52,942 bases of DNA from an uncultured Christensenellaceae bacterium (GCA_905234985.1 CAJOJQ010000026.1:1-52942); one strand, 5' to 3'; shown: positions 7,922-16,849, counted from the stretch's first letter. Numbers and translations are program-made. Notes: generated by a model not told the origin, from the sequence alone.

Positions 7922-9208
7922 TTACGACTTCACGGCCCGCTGTTCTGCAAGGTTCATTTGGCCCGCTTTTTTCTGCTTGGCGCTGCGCCAGGCATACATG
8001 ATGAGGGCCACGGCGATGACGCCGTAGGAGAGGAAGGCGCGGAAGTATTCGCCCACGGCGGAATTGCCGAACATGGCGGAAGCAGCGCTCTGGGCGGTAA
8101 TGAAGAGGGAATGGAAGAGGAAGGTGCCCACCAGGGCCTGCAGGTTAGTGGCCCGGTCGATGGAAGCGCCGCCGACCAGGATGGCAGCGCCCGCGTACAG
8201 GCCCACCTGCTCATGAGCGGCGTAGGTCTGGAAGGTGCCGATGCCCTCGCTCTGCATGAACACGATCTGCCCCCAGCCAGCCAGCACGGTGGAAATCATA
8301 ATGGCGATGACGCGGGTGCGGTCCACGTTGATGCCGGATGCATTGGCCACGGTCTGGCTCTGGCCCACGGCGCGGAACTTCTGGCCCAGGCGGGTGCGCA
8401 TGATGGTGGAGTTAAAGAGGCACAGGGCCAGAATCAGCAGCCAGGTCACCAGGGGCAGCTTCAGCTCCCGGCCATGGGAGCCGTTCACCACGCTGGCGAT
8501 GGCGGGAATGCTGAATATTCCAGCTAAGGCCGCCGCCAGCACCAGGGACGCGATCATGCGCTTGACGGTGATCTTCTTGCGGACGAACTGGAAAATGGCC
8601 GCCGCGGCAAAGACGCCGCAGAAGATATACAGGGCCAGCAGGAAGGGAACGTGGGCAATGCTGTCGATGGCGGTGTACAGGCCCACGGAGCCGGTGAGGT
8701 TCAGGGTGTTCTGCACGCCGCTGGCGCCCACGATGGTCACGTTGCTGTTCAGGGGAATGATGGAGCCGAAGATGAAGAGGAACAGCAATTGATACGCGCC
8801 GTTGGCAAAGTAGCCTAAGATCAGGGAGCCGATGGTTTCCTGGCCCTTCATCTTGTTCAGCAGCTTGCCGATGAGGAAGCCGAAGAACGCGCCCAGGGGC
8901 AGGGTGATGGCGGCGGCCAGCAGGATGCCGGGCACGCCGGAAATGCCCCAGTTGATGGTGAGCAGCAGGCCGATCTGGGCCGCCATGGCGCCGATGGTGA
9001 TGGCGAAGTTGATGCCCATGCCGGCGATGATGGGAATAATCAGGGCCAGCACGATGAAGGCGTTGCGGTTCAGGCGCAGGAGCAGCTGGCTGGCGACATA
9101 GTTCATATCCAGCCCGGAAACAACGATGAACAGCACGCTCAGGGCGATGAACAGGTAAGTCACCACATATTTTTCAAAGTGGGAACGGATTTTGTTTTGC
9201 TCAGTCAC
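7922..9208 (-). CDS. ABC transporter permease (BPD_transp_2 family)
   Basis: Inner-membrane permease of 428 residues with about ten hydrophobic segments, of the family that serves ribose-, nucleoside- and BMP-type importers. The cytoplasmic coupling loop RAVGQSQTVANASGINVDRT carries the GINV signature of the family. The GTG at 9208 is chosen because GGAGG on the minus strand ends eight bases before it; a GTG three codons earlier would lie inside that ribosome site. It overlaps the stop of the preceding permease by eight bases, so translation is coupled. It should pair with the permease at 9201-11462 and the double ATPase. The substrate is unknown. Confidence 0.88.
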   Translation of the reverse strand: MTEQNKIRSHFEKYVVTYLFIALSVLFIVVSGLDMNYVASQLLLRLNRNAFIVLALIIPIIAGMGINFAITIGAMAAQIGLLLTINWGISGVPGILLAAAITLPLGAFFGFLIGKLLNKMKGQETIGSLILGYFANGAYQLLFLFIFGSIIPLNSNVTIVGASGVQNTLNLTGSVGLYTAIDSIAHVPFLLALYIFCGVFAAAAIFQFVRKKITVKRMIASLVLAAALAGIFSIPAIASVVNGSHGRELKLPLVTWLLILALCLFNSTIMRTRLGQKFRAVGQSQTVANASGINVDRTRVIAIMISTVLAGWGQIVFMQSEGIGTFQTYAAHEQVGLYAGAAILVGGASIDRATNLQALVGTFLFHSLFITAQSAASAMFGNSAVGEYFRAFLSYGVIAVALIMYAWRSAKQKKAGQMNLAEQRAVKS

Positions 9209-11462
9209 GACGCCCACCTCCAGTCTGGGTCAAGGCATACAGGATGATGCCGTTGGAAATCATGATGCGCATGACCTCGCTCAGGCCGCCGCCCGCCACC
9301 ACGGAATTGGCGATCTGCTGGCCGAAGACCAGCACGCCCTCAAACAGGAACACACCGATCAGCACGTGGCTCACCTTGGCCTTGCTCACCGTGGCGCCGC
9401 CGATCAGGATGGCGCTGGCGGCGATGAAGCCCAATTGCCGGGGAGCGGTGTAAAGCTGGGCGTAGCCGAAGGCTTGGGAATAAATCACGATACCCACGGC
9501 GGCAATGACGGTGGAAAGCACCGTGCCCACCGTGCGCATTTTGTTCACGTTGATGCCGCTGGCTTCCGCGAAGCGGGGGTTGGAACCCGCCGCCGTCATG
9601 GCGATGCCTAAGCGCGAACGGGAGAACAGCCAGATCAGCAGGCAGCAAAGCGCCAGGAAGAGCAGGCCGCCCGTGGGCACTTTGACGCCAAAGACGCTGA
9701 AAGCCAAGAGCTTATCCAGCAGATGGGCGAAGCTGCCAAGCAGGCTGTGGGTGACGCGCAGGCCCTTGCCGCTCAAAAGCCAGATGATTTTGGGATTGTC
9801 GAAGGGCAGCATCATCCAGCCGATGCACATGAGGGAAACGAAGGAGAAGCCCACGTAGGTGGAAATGGTCATTTCGTTGCCCTTCATGCGGTTGAGCAGC
9901 TTGGAATAGCCCCAGCCCAGGGGCAGGGAAATCACCGCGCCGCAGACGCAGGAGAACAGCAGGGCGGCAAAGCCCACCATGTTGAATTGCAGGGCCAGCA
10001 CAATGCCCAGCAAGCCGGAGATGCAACCGATGGTCATGCCCATGTTAAGACCTATGCCGCACTGGATGCCAGGCATCATGGCCAGCACCAGCACGCCGTA
10101 CATGGTCATGCGCTCCAGCACGTTGCCTAACATCAGCTTCACGCTGATATTGTACAGCTCGGCCAGCAGGCACAGGTACACGAAGAACAGGGCGATGATG
10201 GTGCGGGGCACGCCGAAGCGGGTGGTGAGCGGTTTCCAGAAGAACAGCACCAGACCCAGCAGCAGCACGGCGACGCCGGCCAGCAGCAAGGGCTTCGCCA
10301 TGGAAGCGAGGTTCAGCTTCCAGGCCCCTTCCGATTCAGTCCCCGATTGATGCGCCGTGTAGGCGTTGTACCGGGTGGAAAAATCCGTGTCGCCTAACCA
10401 CAGCACCTTTTCTAAACTTTCCCGCAGGGTGGTCTGCAGCTTGGCGCTCAGGCCGCCCAAATCGGGGATAATGGCGATGAGCTGCGCTTTCAGCGCTTCA
10501 TACGCGTCGTTTTTCTCGTTTTCCTCTTTCGTCAGGGCCTCGGTGGGCACGAAATAACTGTAATCCGCCTGGGTTTCGCTGACAGTGTCCGCGCCTTTAT
10601 CCGCTTCGGCGGGCGGGTTGATGGCTTCGCCCTTTTCCGCGGCGGCCACGTAGCCCTGGGCGGCGGTGAGCATGGCGTCCTTGAAACGAACGTTGTCCGC
10701 CAGGGCGGGAACGTCCGCAAGCAGTTTATCCCACAGCGCCGCCTGATCCAGGCCGCTGTATTCCGTCCAGTCGGCCACAGCGCCCACCATCAGGGTGATC
10801 AGCTGGTTTTGCAGCTCGCCGTCCTCTTTAGCCTGCTGCTTGGCGGCCATGTCCCGGGCCAGACGCACGAAAGAAGATTGCAAATGGCTGTTGGCCTTGT
10901 CGTTCACGCCAGAGGCCACGGCGGCCAGGGAAGCAAGGATCTCGCTGTCCTGCTTGCCCTCCCCGGCGATTTCTGTCCAGTTGGAAATGTTATCTACCAA
11001 CTGCACATAGAGATCGGAGAAAACGCCCTTCTCCTGAGCGGACAGGATGCTGGCCTCGGCCAGCGCCGCTTCAAAGGCTTCGATTGCGCTTTCCAGCGCC
11101 GCCTGATCCTTCACCACGGGATTGGCGTACAGGGCTTCCGCCGCCGCACGCGCTTCCTCCATCGCGCCGTCGCAGATGGCGTTCACTTCGTCCAGGCCCC
11201 GCTTGCGGAAATTCTTATCCTTGCGCAGCTCGGCCAGCTTATCGGCGCGGGCCTGCTGGGCGATGCTGTTCACCAGGCCCTCGGAGGCGGTATGCAGCAC
11301 GGTGTTGGTGCGCATGGTATCCAGGGTCTTCTGAATGTCGCCCGCATTTTGCAGGGCGTAGCCGCCGATGGACGCCGCAATCAGCGCCGCCGCCAGGATG
11401 AACAGCACGACGGGCACGATCCGGGATTGGACGGTGGGCTTTTCTTTGGCTTTCCCGCTCAT
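9201..11462 (-). CDS. ABC transporter permease with large N-terminal helical insertion
   Basis: A 753-residue permease. The C-terminal half, from about residue 385, is an ordinary BPD_transp_2 permease, with the coupling loop MTAAGSNPRFAEASGINVNK. The N-terminal part is unusual: one membrane segment (about 15-35) is followed by roughly 340 hydrophilic, Ala/Glu/Lys/Asp-rich, apparently helical residues before the next membrane segment. By the positive-inside rule this domain is probably extracytoplasmic. It may receive the binding protein or sense ligand; I do not recognise it. The start codon overlaps the stop of the ATPase gene in an ATGA arrangement. Confidence 0.87.
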   Translation of the reverse strand: MSGKAKEKPTVQSRIVPVVLFILAAALIAASIGGYALQNAGDIQKTLDTMRTNTVLHTASEGLVNSIAQQARADKLAELRKDKNFRKRGLDEVNAICDGAMEEARAAAEALYANPVVKDQAALESAIEAFEAALAEASILSAQEKGVFSDLYVQLVDNISNWTEIAGEGKQDSEILASLAAVASGVNDKANSHLQSSFVRLARDMAAKQQAKEDGELQNQLITLMVGAVADWTEYSGLDQAALWDKLLADVPALADNVRFKDAMLTAAQGYVAAAEKGEAINPPAEADKGADTVSETQADYSYFVPTEALTKEENEKNDAYEALKAQLIAIIPDLGGLSAKLQTTLRESLEKVLWLGDTDFSTRYNAYTAHQSGTESEGAWKLNLASMAKPLLLAGVAVLLLGLVLFFWKPLTTRFGVPRTIIALFFVYLCLLAELYNISVKLMLGNVLERMTMYGVLVLAMMPGIQCGIGLNMGMTIGCISGLLGIVLALQFNMVGFAALLFSCVCGAVISLPLGWGYSKLLNRMKGNEMTISTYVGFSFVSLMCIGWMMLPFDNPKIIWLLSGKGLRVTHSLLGSFAHLLDKLLAFSVFGVKVPTGGLLFLALCCLLIWLFSRSRLGIAMTAAGSNPRFAEASGINVNKMRTVGTVLSTVIAAVGIVIYSQAFGYAQLYTAPRQLGFIAASAILIGGATVSKAKVSHVLIGVFLFEGVLVFGQQIANSVVAGGGLSEVMRIMISNGIILYALTQTGGGRRD

Positions 11463-13051
11463 GCTTCTTCACCCTCCTTGGATTTTACGCCGGACATGGC
11501 CAGACCGAAGGCCGTATCCGAAGCGTTCGTTTTCAGAATGTCCACCACTTTGCCTTCCGCCACGATGGCGATGCGGTCGCAGATGGAACGCAGCTCCTGC
11601 AATTCAGAGGAGACCATCACCACGGTCATGCCCATATCCCGGTTCAGGCGCACCAGCGTTTCCAGCACCAGCTGCTTCGCGCCGATGTCGATGCCCCTGG
11701 TGGGTTCGGACACAAAGAGGAATTTGGGCTTTAAGGCCAAGGCCCGGGCCACGCACACCTTTTGCTGGTTGCCGCCGGACAGGGTGCCCACCGGCTGGGC
11801 GGGGGAGGTGCAGCGGATGTCCAGCTCCTTGATCATTTCCTCCGCGTAGCGGCGGATGGCCCGGCTGTCCTTCTGGTGCAGGATGCCCTTTTGGAAATCG
11901 CCCTTCACCTGCATGGCGGTAAAGGCAATGTTGTCTTCAATGGATTGATCCAGCAGCAGGCCCACGCCGCGCCGGTCTTCGCTCACCATGGCAAGACCCG
12001 CTTTCAGGGCGGCTTTGGCGTCGCCTAAGGGCAGCGCCTGACCGAACAGCGTCACGTCGCCCGCCGCTTCGTACAGGCCCATGACCCCGTTGGGAATGCC
12101 GATTTTTCCCTGACCGGCCAGACCGCCGATGCCCAGGATCTCGCCTTCCCGCACGTCCAGGTTCACGCCCTTGTCCACTTCGCCGGGCATGTTCACCCAC
12201 AGATCCCGGATGGACATGGCCACGCCGCCTTTGATTTCCTCCGTGCGCTTGCTGACCTGGATCACGCTTTCGTCGCCGCGCCCGATCATGAGGGCGGCCA
12301 GCTTTTCGGGGGTGGTTTCCGCCTTGGGGAAGGAGGAAACCAGCGCGCCGTCCCGCAGGATGGTCACGGTGTCGGCGGCGTCCATCACCTCGTCTAAGCG
12401 GTGGGTGATGAAAATGATGGCGATGCCCTTGGAGGCGATATCCTTCATCACGCGCAAAAGCTGCTGGGCTTCGCTTTCCGTCAGCACGGCGGTGGGTTCG
12501 TCGAACACCAGCAGCTTCATGCCGGATTTGTCGATTTCCCGGGCGATTTCAATAAACTGCATGTGGCCCACGGGCAGGCCGCTCACCAGAGTATATTCCT
12601 CGATGCTCATGCCCACGCCGTCCAGGGCCTTGCGGGCGTCCCGGGCCATGGCCTTGGTGTCCAGGAATTCCAAATCCTTGCCCAGGATGTTGCTGACGAG
12701 CCAGGGCTTGGTGATTTCCCGGTTCAGCTTGATGTTGTCCGTCACGCTGAAGCCGGGGATCAGCATAAATTCCTGGTGTACCATGCCGATGCCCTTGTCC
12801 ATGGCGTCCATGGGGGAGGCGATAGTCACCTTCTGGCCGTTAAAAATCACTTCGCCCTCAAAACCGCCTGTGGAGTGAATCACCGGCATGCCGAAAAGCA
12901 CGTTCATCAAGGTGGATTTTCCCGCGCCGTTTTCCCCCAGCAGGGCGTGGATTTCGCCGGGGCGGACTTTCAGGGAAACGTCCTTGAGTACCGCGTTGGA
13001 GCCATACCGCTTGGTGATATGGTTCATTTCCAGGATACATTCATTGGTCAA
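11459..13051 (-). CDS. ABC transporter ATP-binding protein, duplicated NBDs (RbsA/BMP type)
   Basis: Energises the two permeases. The 530-residue protein has two fused nucleotide-binding domains. The first has an intact Walker A (GENGAGKST, 39-47) and Walker B (LLVFDEPT) but a degenerate signature (LPVGHMQ). The second has a degenerate Walker A (GLAGQGKIG), an intact LSGGNQQK signature and FLFVSEPTRGID. This reciprocal degeneration is normal for sugar and nucleoside ATPases of the RbsA type. The TTG at 13051 is chosen because AAGGAG lies ten bases before it; the upstream ATG at 13072 itself overlaps that ribosome site. The downstream permease starts in its last codon. Confidence 0.88.
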   Translation of the reverse strand: MTNECILEMNHITKRYGSNAVLKDVSLKVRPGEIHALLGENGAGKSTLMNVLFGMPVIHSTGGFEGEVIFNGQKVTIASPMDAMDKGIGMVHQEFMLIPGFSVTDNIKLNREITKPWLVSNILGKDLEFLDTKAMARDARKALDGVGMSIEEYTLVSGLPVGHMQFIEIAREIDKSGMKLLVFDEPTAVLTESEAQQLLRVMKDIASKGIAIIFITHRLDEVMDAADTVTILRDGALVSSFPKAETTPEKLAALMIGRGDESVIQVSKRTEEIKGGVAMSIRDLWVNMPGEVDKGVNLDVREGEILGIGGLAGQGKIGIPNGVMGLYEAAGDVTLFGQALPLGDAKAALKAGLAMVSEDRRGVGLLLDQSIEDNIAFTAMQVKGDFQKGILHQKDSRAIRRYAEEMIKELDIRCTSPAQPVGTLSGGNQQKVCVARALALKPKFLFVSEPTRGIDIGAKQLVLETLVRLNRDMGMTVVMVSSELQELRSICDRIAIVAEGKVVDILKTNASDTAFGLAMSGVKSKEGEEA

Positions 13052-13074
13052 ACAGCCGCAACTCCTTTCCATGG

Positions 13075-13109
13075 CCGGTACGGGCCTAAGTGACAGCCCG
13101 GCGTACCGG
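13075..13109 (-). promoter_or_regulatory. Stem-loop just before the ATPase ribosome site
   Basis: CCGGTAC-GGGC at 13075-13085 pairs with GCCC and GTACCGG at 13096-13109, with two unpaired bases. On the transcript it lies immediately ahead of the ATPase ribosome site. It could protect the processed downstream mRNA or tune translation. Confidence 0.5.
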
Positions 13110-13191
13110 CTTTATCAGCGGGCTTTCCATGATATCGGCGGGGAACCGCATGCCATGGAAAAACCGCTGCCCCAAAAAGAAACCCGATTAC

Positions 13192-13242
13192 AAAAAAGGG
13201 AGAGCTGCCCGGGGTCCGACCGAAGCCGGAACCCCAGACAGC
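13192..13242 (-). terminator. Intra-operon terminator after the DUF3798 gene
   Basis: On the minus strand a long hairpin (13242-13204, with GCTG/CAGC, GGGG/CCCC and TCCG/CGGA pairing and a CTTCGG-type loop) is followed by CTCCC and six T residues (13197-13192). Placed between the binding-protein gene and the ATPase gene, it should allow partial read-through and so favour high binding-protein output. Confidence 0.7.
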
Positions 13243-13258
13243 CCTGAAAACCGGTGAA

Positions 13259-14398
13259 TTAGTTCAGATAGTCCGCGAAGTCGATGGGCTCCAGGGCGAT
13301 GAGCAGGTAGTTGTCATATTCGTTGCCATCGGCGTCCACGTAGGTGCCCAGCTCGATTTCGCTGCCAGTGGCGTCGGCGAAGCACTGCTCCAGCACAGCC
13401 AGGTCCACCTTGCCGTCGGTCTGTCCCTGAGCGTACAGGCAGGCATATTCAAAGCCAGCGTTGATCATGGACATGTTGACGGGCAGGCTCCAGGTGGAGA
13501 AACGATCCACGGCGTTATGCTCGTTCAGGTAGTTGGCCAGGTTCTTGATGGCGCCTTCCACATCGCCGTAGGTGGCGGTGAGGCCGAAGGCTTCCTGGAA
13601 TCCATGATAGGGGCTGGGGCAGCAGGGCAGAGCGTAGTAGGCGTTGGGTTCGTTCACGATGGCCTGCTGGAGAGCAACCTGCAGACCGCAGTTGGTGCAG
13701 TAGAAGCACACTTTCTTGCCAGCGTATTCCTGCATGACCTTCGGAATGTCTTCCAGAACGGCCGCCTGAGCGCCGCTCATGCCAGCGTCGCCGGTGGGGT
13801 CGGGGCAGTCGCGCTCGATGAATTCGATGCCGTAGCTTTCAGCGGTGGCCTTCATGGCGTCGCGCTTGGCAACAATGGTTTCATAGGACAGGTGACGGGC
13901 GAAGGAATAATGCACCAGCACATCGCATTCCCAGATGTTGGCCAGGTCGGCTACCTGATAGCCGCAGCCGATTTCGTCGTTCGCCAGCACGATGTCAGTG
14001 GCGGCGGAGATGTCGGCGGGGTCTTCGGCGGGAACACCGGCGATGAGCAGGATGTCGTCGCGGCCCATTTCATTGGCGATCTGGGTGAAAGCGGCGGTCG
14101 CGCCCTGAACGGCCTGCACGAAGATGATGGCCTTCACGTCGGGGTCGCTGGCGAAAGCGATCAGCTTGGAAATGGTGGTTTCCACTTCAGAGGAGAAGTT
14201 GTCGGGATAAGTGTCGTGTACCACGATGTCGGGGAACTCCTTCTGCAAAGAGGTGGCGGCGTACACTTCTTCTTCACCCTGGGAGGTGGTGCCGGTCATG
14301 ATGGCGATCTTATAAGCGGGAGCGTCATCGGCCAGAGCGATGTTCGCAAGGCCCAGTACCATCACGAGGGCCATAAACAGAGCAACCAGTTTCTTCAT
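13259..14398 (-). CDS. DUF3798 family putative ABC substrate-binding protein
   Basis: A 379-residue secreted protein that I recognise as DUF3798 (PF12683), from the YKIAIMTGTTSQGEEE opening, HDTYPDNFSSEVETTISKL, HYSFARHLSYE, DPTGDAGMSGAQ and the CxxC-rich FYCTNC...ALPCCPSPYHG stretch. The fold resembles periplasmic sugar-binding proteins. A signal peptide (about 1-25) ends in ALA-type residues with no lipobox cysteine, so membrane anchoring is not by lipidation. Position as the first gene of a complete BMP-like ABC operon argues that it is the ligand receptor. The ATG at 14398 is chosen for its GGAGG at 14407-14411. The ligand is unknown. Confidence 0.82.
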   Translation of the reverse strand: MKKLVALFMALVMVLGLANIALADDAPAYKIAIMTGTTSQGEEEVYAATSLQKEFPDIVVHDTYPDNFSSEVETTISKLIAFASDPDVKAIIFVQAVQGATAAFTQIANEMGRDDILLIAGVPAEDPADISAATDIVLANDEIGCGYQVADLANIWECDVLVHYSFARHLSYETIVAKRDAMKATAESYGIEFIERDCPDPTGDAGMSGAQAAVLEDIPKVMQEYAGKKVCFYCTNCGLQVALQQAIVNEPNAYYALPCCPSPYHGFQEAFGLTATYGDVEGAIKNLANYLNEHNAVDRFSTWSLPVNMSMINAGFEYACLYAQGQTDGKVDLAVLEQCFADATGSEIELGTYVDADGNEYDNYLLIALEPIDFADYLN

Positions 14399-14440
14399 GG
14401 GGTAATCCTCCTTCATTTTTCCCTTTGGGGATGATGATTG

Positions 14441-14469
14441 ATTATAAAGAATACAGGAATACATGTCAA
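14441..14469 (-). promoter_or_regulatory. Perfect consensus sigma-A promoter of the DUF3798 ABC operon
   Basis: On the minus strand TTGACA (14469-14464) and TATAAT (14446-14441) are exactly 17 bases apart, a full consensus match. Transcription should begin near 14434, about 35 bases before the start codon. No operator is evident, so basal expression is likely high. Confidence 0.88.
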
Positions 14470-14510
14470 TAAAAATACAAAAGAAAGACAGTATACAATG
14501 AATAAAAAAA

Positions 14511-14613
14511 GTTTAGAGTTGAGCGTTGGGAGTTGAGATGATATGGACACCGTGCTTGCTTTAAAATGCGCAGGCCATATAAATCTCAACTCTCCGCTCT
14601 CAACTCTATTCAC
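14511..14613. repeat. Heptamer fold-back repeat element
   Basis: The left arm at 14511-14546 (TTTAGAGTTGAGCGTTGGGAGTTGAGAT pattern) and right arm at 14578-14613 (ATCTCAACTCTCCGCTCTCAACTCT pattern) are complementary over about 28 bases, separated by about 30 bases of unrelated sequence. It lies between the DUF3798 promoter and the rlmH 3' end. Confidence 0.8.
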
Positions 14614-14620
14614 TGGCGCG

Positions 14621-15097
14621 TTATTTGTGATATTTTTCCCCCGCGTTGATCTTGCAGGCGCGGTAAAGCTGCTCCAGCAGCAGCACCCGGGCCAGCTGGT
14701 GGGGGAAGGTCATTTTGGACAGGGACAGCTTTTCGTCCGCCCGCTGGATCACGGCGGGGGACAGGCCCAGGGAGCCGCCGATAACGAACACGGTGCGTTT
14801 TCCCCGCATTTCCAGCTGGGACACGCGGGCGGCAAAGGCTTCGCTGGTGAGCTGCGGGCCGTCGATGCACAGGGCGATCACGTGATCGGCGGGTTTCAGG
14901 CGGGCAAGGATGCTCTGCCCTTCTCTGCCCATCACCTGGGCCCGGTCGGCATCGGAGGCGTTGGCGGGCTCCGGCAGGTCGGGCAGTTCAATGATTTCCG
15001 TTTTCCCGTAGCGGGACAGGCGTTTCAGGTATTCCTCCGCGGCGGCGGCGTAGCCCTTTTCTTTCAGCCGCCCCACGCACACGATGGCGGCGGTCAT
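14621..15097 (-). CDS. rlmH: 23S rRNA (pseudouridine-1915-N3)-methyltransferase RlmH
   Basis: SPOUT-class methyltransferase that modifies pseudouridine 1915 in helix 69 of 23S rRNA on assembled 70S ribosomes, using S-adenosylmethionine. The 158-residue length and the knot motifs FVIGGSLGLSP and QLARVLLLEQLYRACKI, ending GEKYHK, are diagnostic. The start codon overlaps the stop of the HAD phosphatase gene (ATGA), so it is translated as the last gene of the comEB-LCP-HAD-rlmH unit. A fold-back repeat follows its stop within eight bases and may serve as its 3' end structure. Confidence 0.95.
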   Translation of the reverse strand: MTAAIVCVGRLKEKGYAAAAEEYLKRLSRYGKTEIIELPDLPEPANASDADRAQVMGREGQSILARLKPADHVIALCIDGPQLTSEAFAARVSQLEMRGKRTVFVIGGSLGLSPAVIQRADEKLSLSKMTFPHQLARVLLLEQLYRACKINAGEKYHK

Positions 15098-15738
15098 GCT
15101 TCAAGCAGCGGGATCACCGCCGTAAGATCGGGCAGCACATAATCGCAGAAGGGCTTCAAATCCTCGGTAAAGGGGATCATGTCCGGGATCATGGCTACCG
15201 TCATGCCCGCCGCCCTGCCCGCCTGTACGCCGTGAATGGAATCCTCCAGCACCAGACAGGCTTCCGGCTTTGCGTTCAGCGTTTTCGCCGTTTTCAGGAA
15301 CACGTCCGGCGCGGGCTTGGAGGGCAGGCCGCTGCCGGTGACGAGCTGATCAAAATAGGAAATAATGCTCGCGGATTCCAAATAAACGCGGATGGTACTT
15401 TCGCCGCTGGAAGAAGCCACGGCCATGGGGATCCGCCGGGCCTTGACGGCTTCCAGCAGATCCCGCGCCCCCGGTTTCAGGGGAATTTCGCCTCGCTTTG
15501 CCAGATCGCACATGGCGGTTTTAAAATCCAGAAACAGCCGGTCCGTGTCCAGGTCGGGAAAGAATTGGTGGTAGAAATCGCTGGAGGACTGCTTGTTGCT
15601 GCCGATGGTCTCCCGCACCATGCTGACGGGAATATCGTATCCCTGCAAAAACCCGCATTGGTGCATCACGTCAAGGCCCACGCGCTCGCTGTCCATCAGC
15701 AGCCCGTCCATATCGAAAATGACCGCCTGAAACCTCAT
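15094..15738 (-). CDS. HAD-superfamily phosphatase, beta-phosphoglucomutase/GPH-like
   Basis: A 214-residue HAD hydrolase with the nucleophile motif FDMDGLLMDSE (Asp9, acid-base Asp11), motif II in ASSSGES, the motif III lysine in the KPAPDVFLKTAK stretch, and acidic motif IV in LVLEDSIHGVQAGRAAGM. The cap domain between motif I and II is helical, as in beta-phosphoglucomutase and phosphoglycolate phosphatase. The substrate is a small phosphorylated metabolite that cannot be specified. The ATG at 15738 begins the HAD core directly and overlaps the stop of the upstream LCP gene by four bases; the 14 residues upstream in frame are out of place for the family. Confidence 0.88.
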   Translation of the reverse strand: MRFQAVIFDMDGLLMDSERVGLDVMHQCGFLQGYDIPVSMVRETIGSNKQSSSDFYHQFFPDLDTDRLFLDFKTAMCDLAKRGEIPLKPGARDLLEAVKARRIPMAVASSSGESTIRVYLESASIISYFDQLVTGSGLPSKPAPDVFLKTAKTLNAKPEACLVLEDSIHGVQAGRAAGMTVAMIPDMIPFTEDLKPFCDYVLPDLTAVIPLLEA

Positions 15739-16832
15739 TCTTCGTCCACCACCACAAAGCTGTCCAGCAGGAAATCCCACAGGGCTTTTCGATTCAGATC
15801 ATAGTTGACTTGTAATACCGCCATACCTGCATAGCCAATACTACAATAGCTACGATTTCCTTTATTAAAATCTTTAAGAGAGGGTGTCTCTTCATACCAT
15901 GATCCATCATCCTTTTGTTTCGATGGATTTGTTACGGGCATGTTGATATGCGCTACTGGAACACCCCGTAATTGCATAGCAATATACAATGCATTTATGA
16001 AATCATCAGTAGTCATGTTAGTATACCAGAGATTAACAAGAATTAAATCCAGCAAATCAGTAGCTTCACCCAAGGAAATATTTTTCAATTTTTCTGCAAC
16101 GGTTGAGGCTACTTTCCGACTGCGATAGGTGCGACCGTTGGTATCATTATCGGAATATACATGGCCGTCCTCATGCATATACTTTTCAGTCGCTGTATTC
16201 TTGCGAATGCGCATATAGAGAACTGCTTGATATCCAGATAAATGATATGTTCCATCGCTATTTTTTTCTTGAATTGTCGTACCATAACTCTCAATTCTTT
16301 TTTTCTCTTTACTTGTAAGAGTAATATCTATTCCGCCAATAGTATCTAATATTTTTTGCACCTGTGAAAAATCAACAACAATAAATTTTTCTATCCTTAA
16401 AGCAAAATGTGTGTTTATTGTATCAATCAAACCTTGAATCGCTTCAAGGGTTGTTTTATCATATGCATAAGCCCATCCGTCATGATCTAAAAAATTATTT
16501 ATTCTTCCAAATTTTCCATCCGGACGCTGAATTAATATTTCACGATTAAAAGTAGTAACCATGACACGCTGTGTGCTTTCGTCCAATGTAATAAGCATCA
16601 TCCCATCCGTATGGAAATCCCACATATGCCCTGTTTTTTTTATTTGATTTTTTATATAATCCGTTTCAGCATCAATGCAAATTAAAAAATAATGATGCAT
16701 TCCTTTAGGTGTCTCGGGGATGTCCTCCATGGAAAGGACAGGAATATCATTTGGTTTGTCCGCTGCGTTTGCAGCAGAAACAGACAATAGTAATATCACA
16801 AAGACCAAGATCAGAGAAAGCGTGTTCTTCAT
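15735..16832 (-). CDS. LytR-CpsA-Psr (LCP) family protein, secreted
   Basis: A 365-residue exported protein with a cleavable-looking signal peptide (about 1-23). The LCP core runs from about residue 47: FLICIDAE, the TTFNREI segment aligned with the usual SIPRDT, NTHFALRIEKFIVVDFSQV, DTIGGIDITL, YMRIRK and TYRSRKVASTVAEKL, which keeps the arginines that hold the polyprenyl pyrophosphate. LCP enzymes attach teichoic acid or capsule polymers to peptidoglycan. The gene is visibly AT-rich from about 15,800 to 16,850, unlike its GC-rich neighbours, which suggests acquisition from elsewhere. A GGAGG eight bases before the ATG supports the start. It lies 17 bases after comEB. Confidence 0.8.
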   Translation of the reverse strand: MKNTLSLILVFVILLLSVSAANAADKPNDIPVLSMEDIPETPKGMHHYFLICIDAETDYIKNQIKKTGHMWDFHTDGMMLITLDESTQRVMVTTFNREILIQRPDGKFGRINNFLDHDGWAYAYDKTTLEAIQGLIDTINTHFALRIEKFIVVDFSQVQKILDTIGGIDITLTSKEKKRIESYGTTIQEKNSDGTYHLSGYQAVLYMRIRKNTATEKYMHEDGHVYSDNDTNGRTYRSRKVASTVAEKLKNISLGEATDLLDLILVNLWYTNMTTDDFINALYIAMQLRGVPVAHINMPVTNPSKQKDDGSWYEETPSLKDFNKGNRSYCSIGYAGMAVLQVNYDLNRKALWDFLLDSFVVVDEE

Positions 16833-16849
16833 GTTTTTTCCTCCAAGTT

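Noticed and set aside
10809..11849. 346-codon plus-strand frame in the ABC operon
   Set aside because: Shadow of the permease and ATPase genes on the minus strand.
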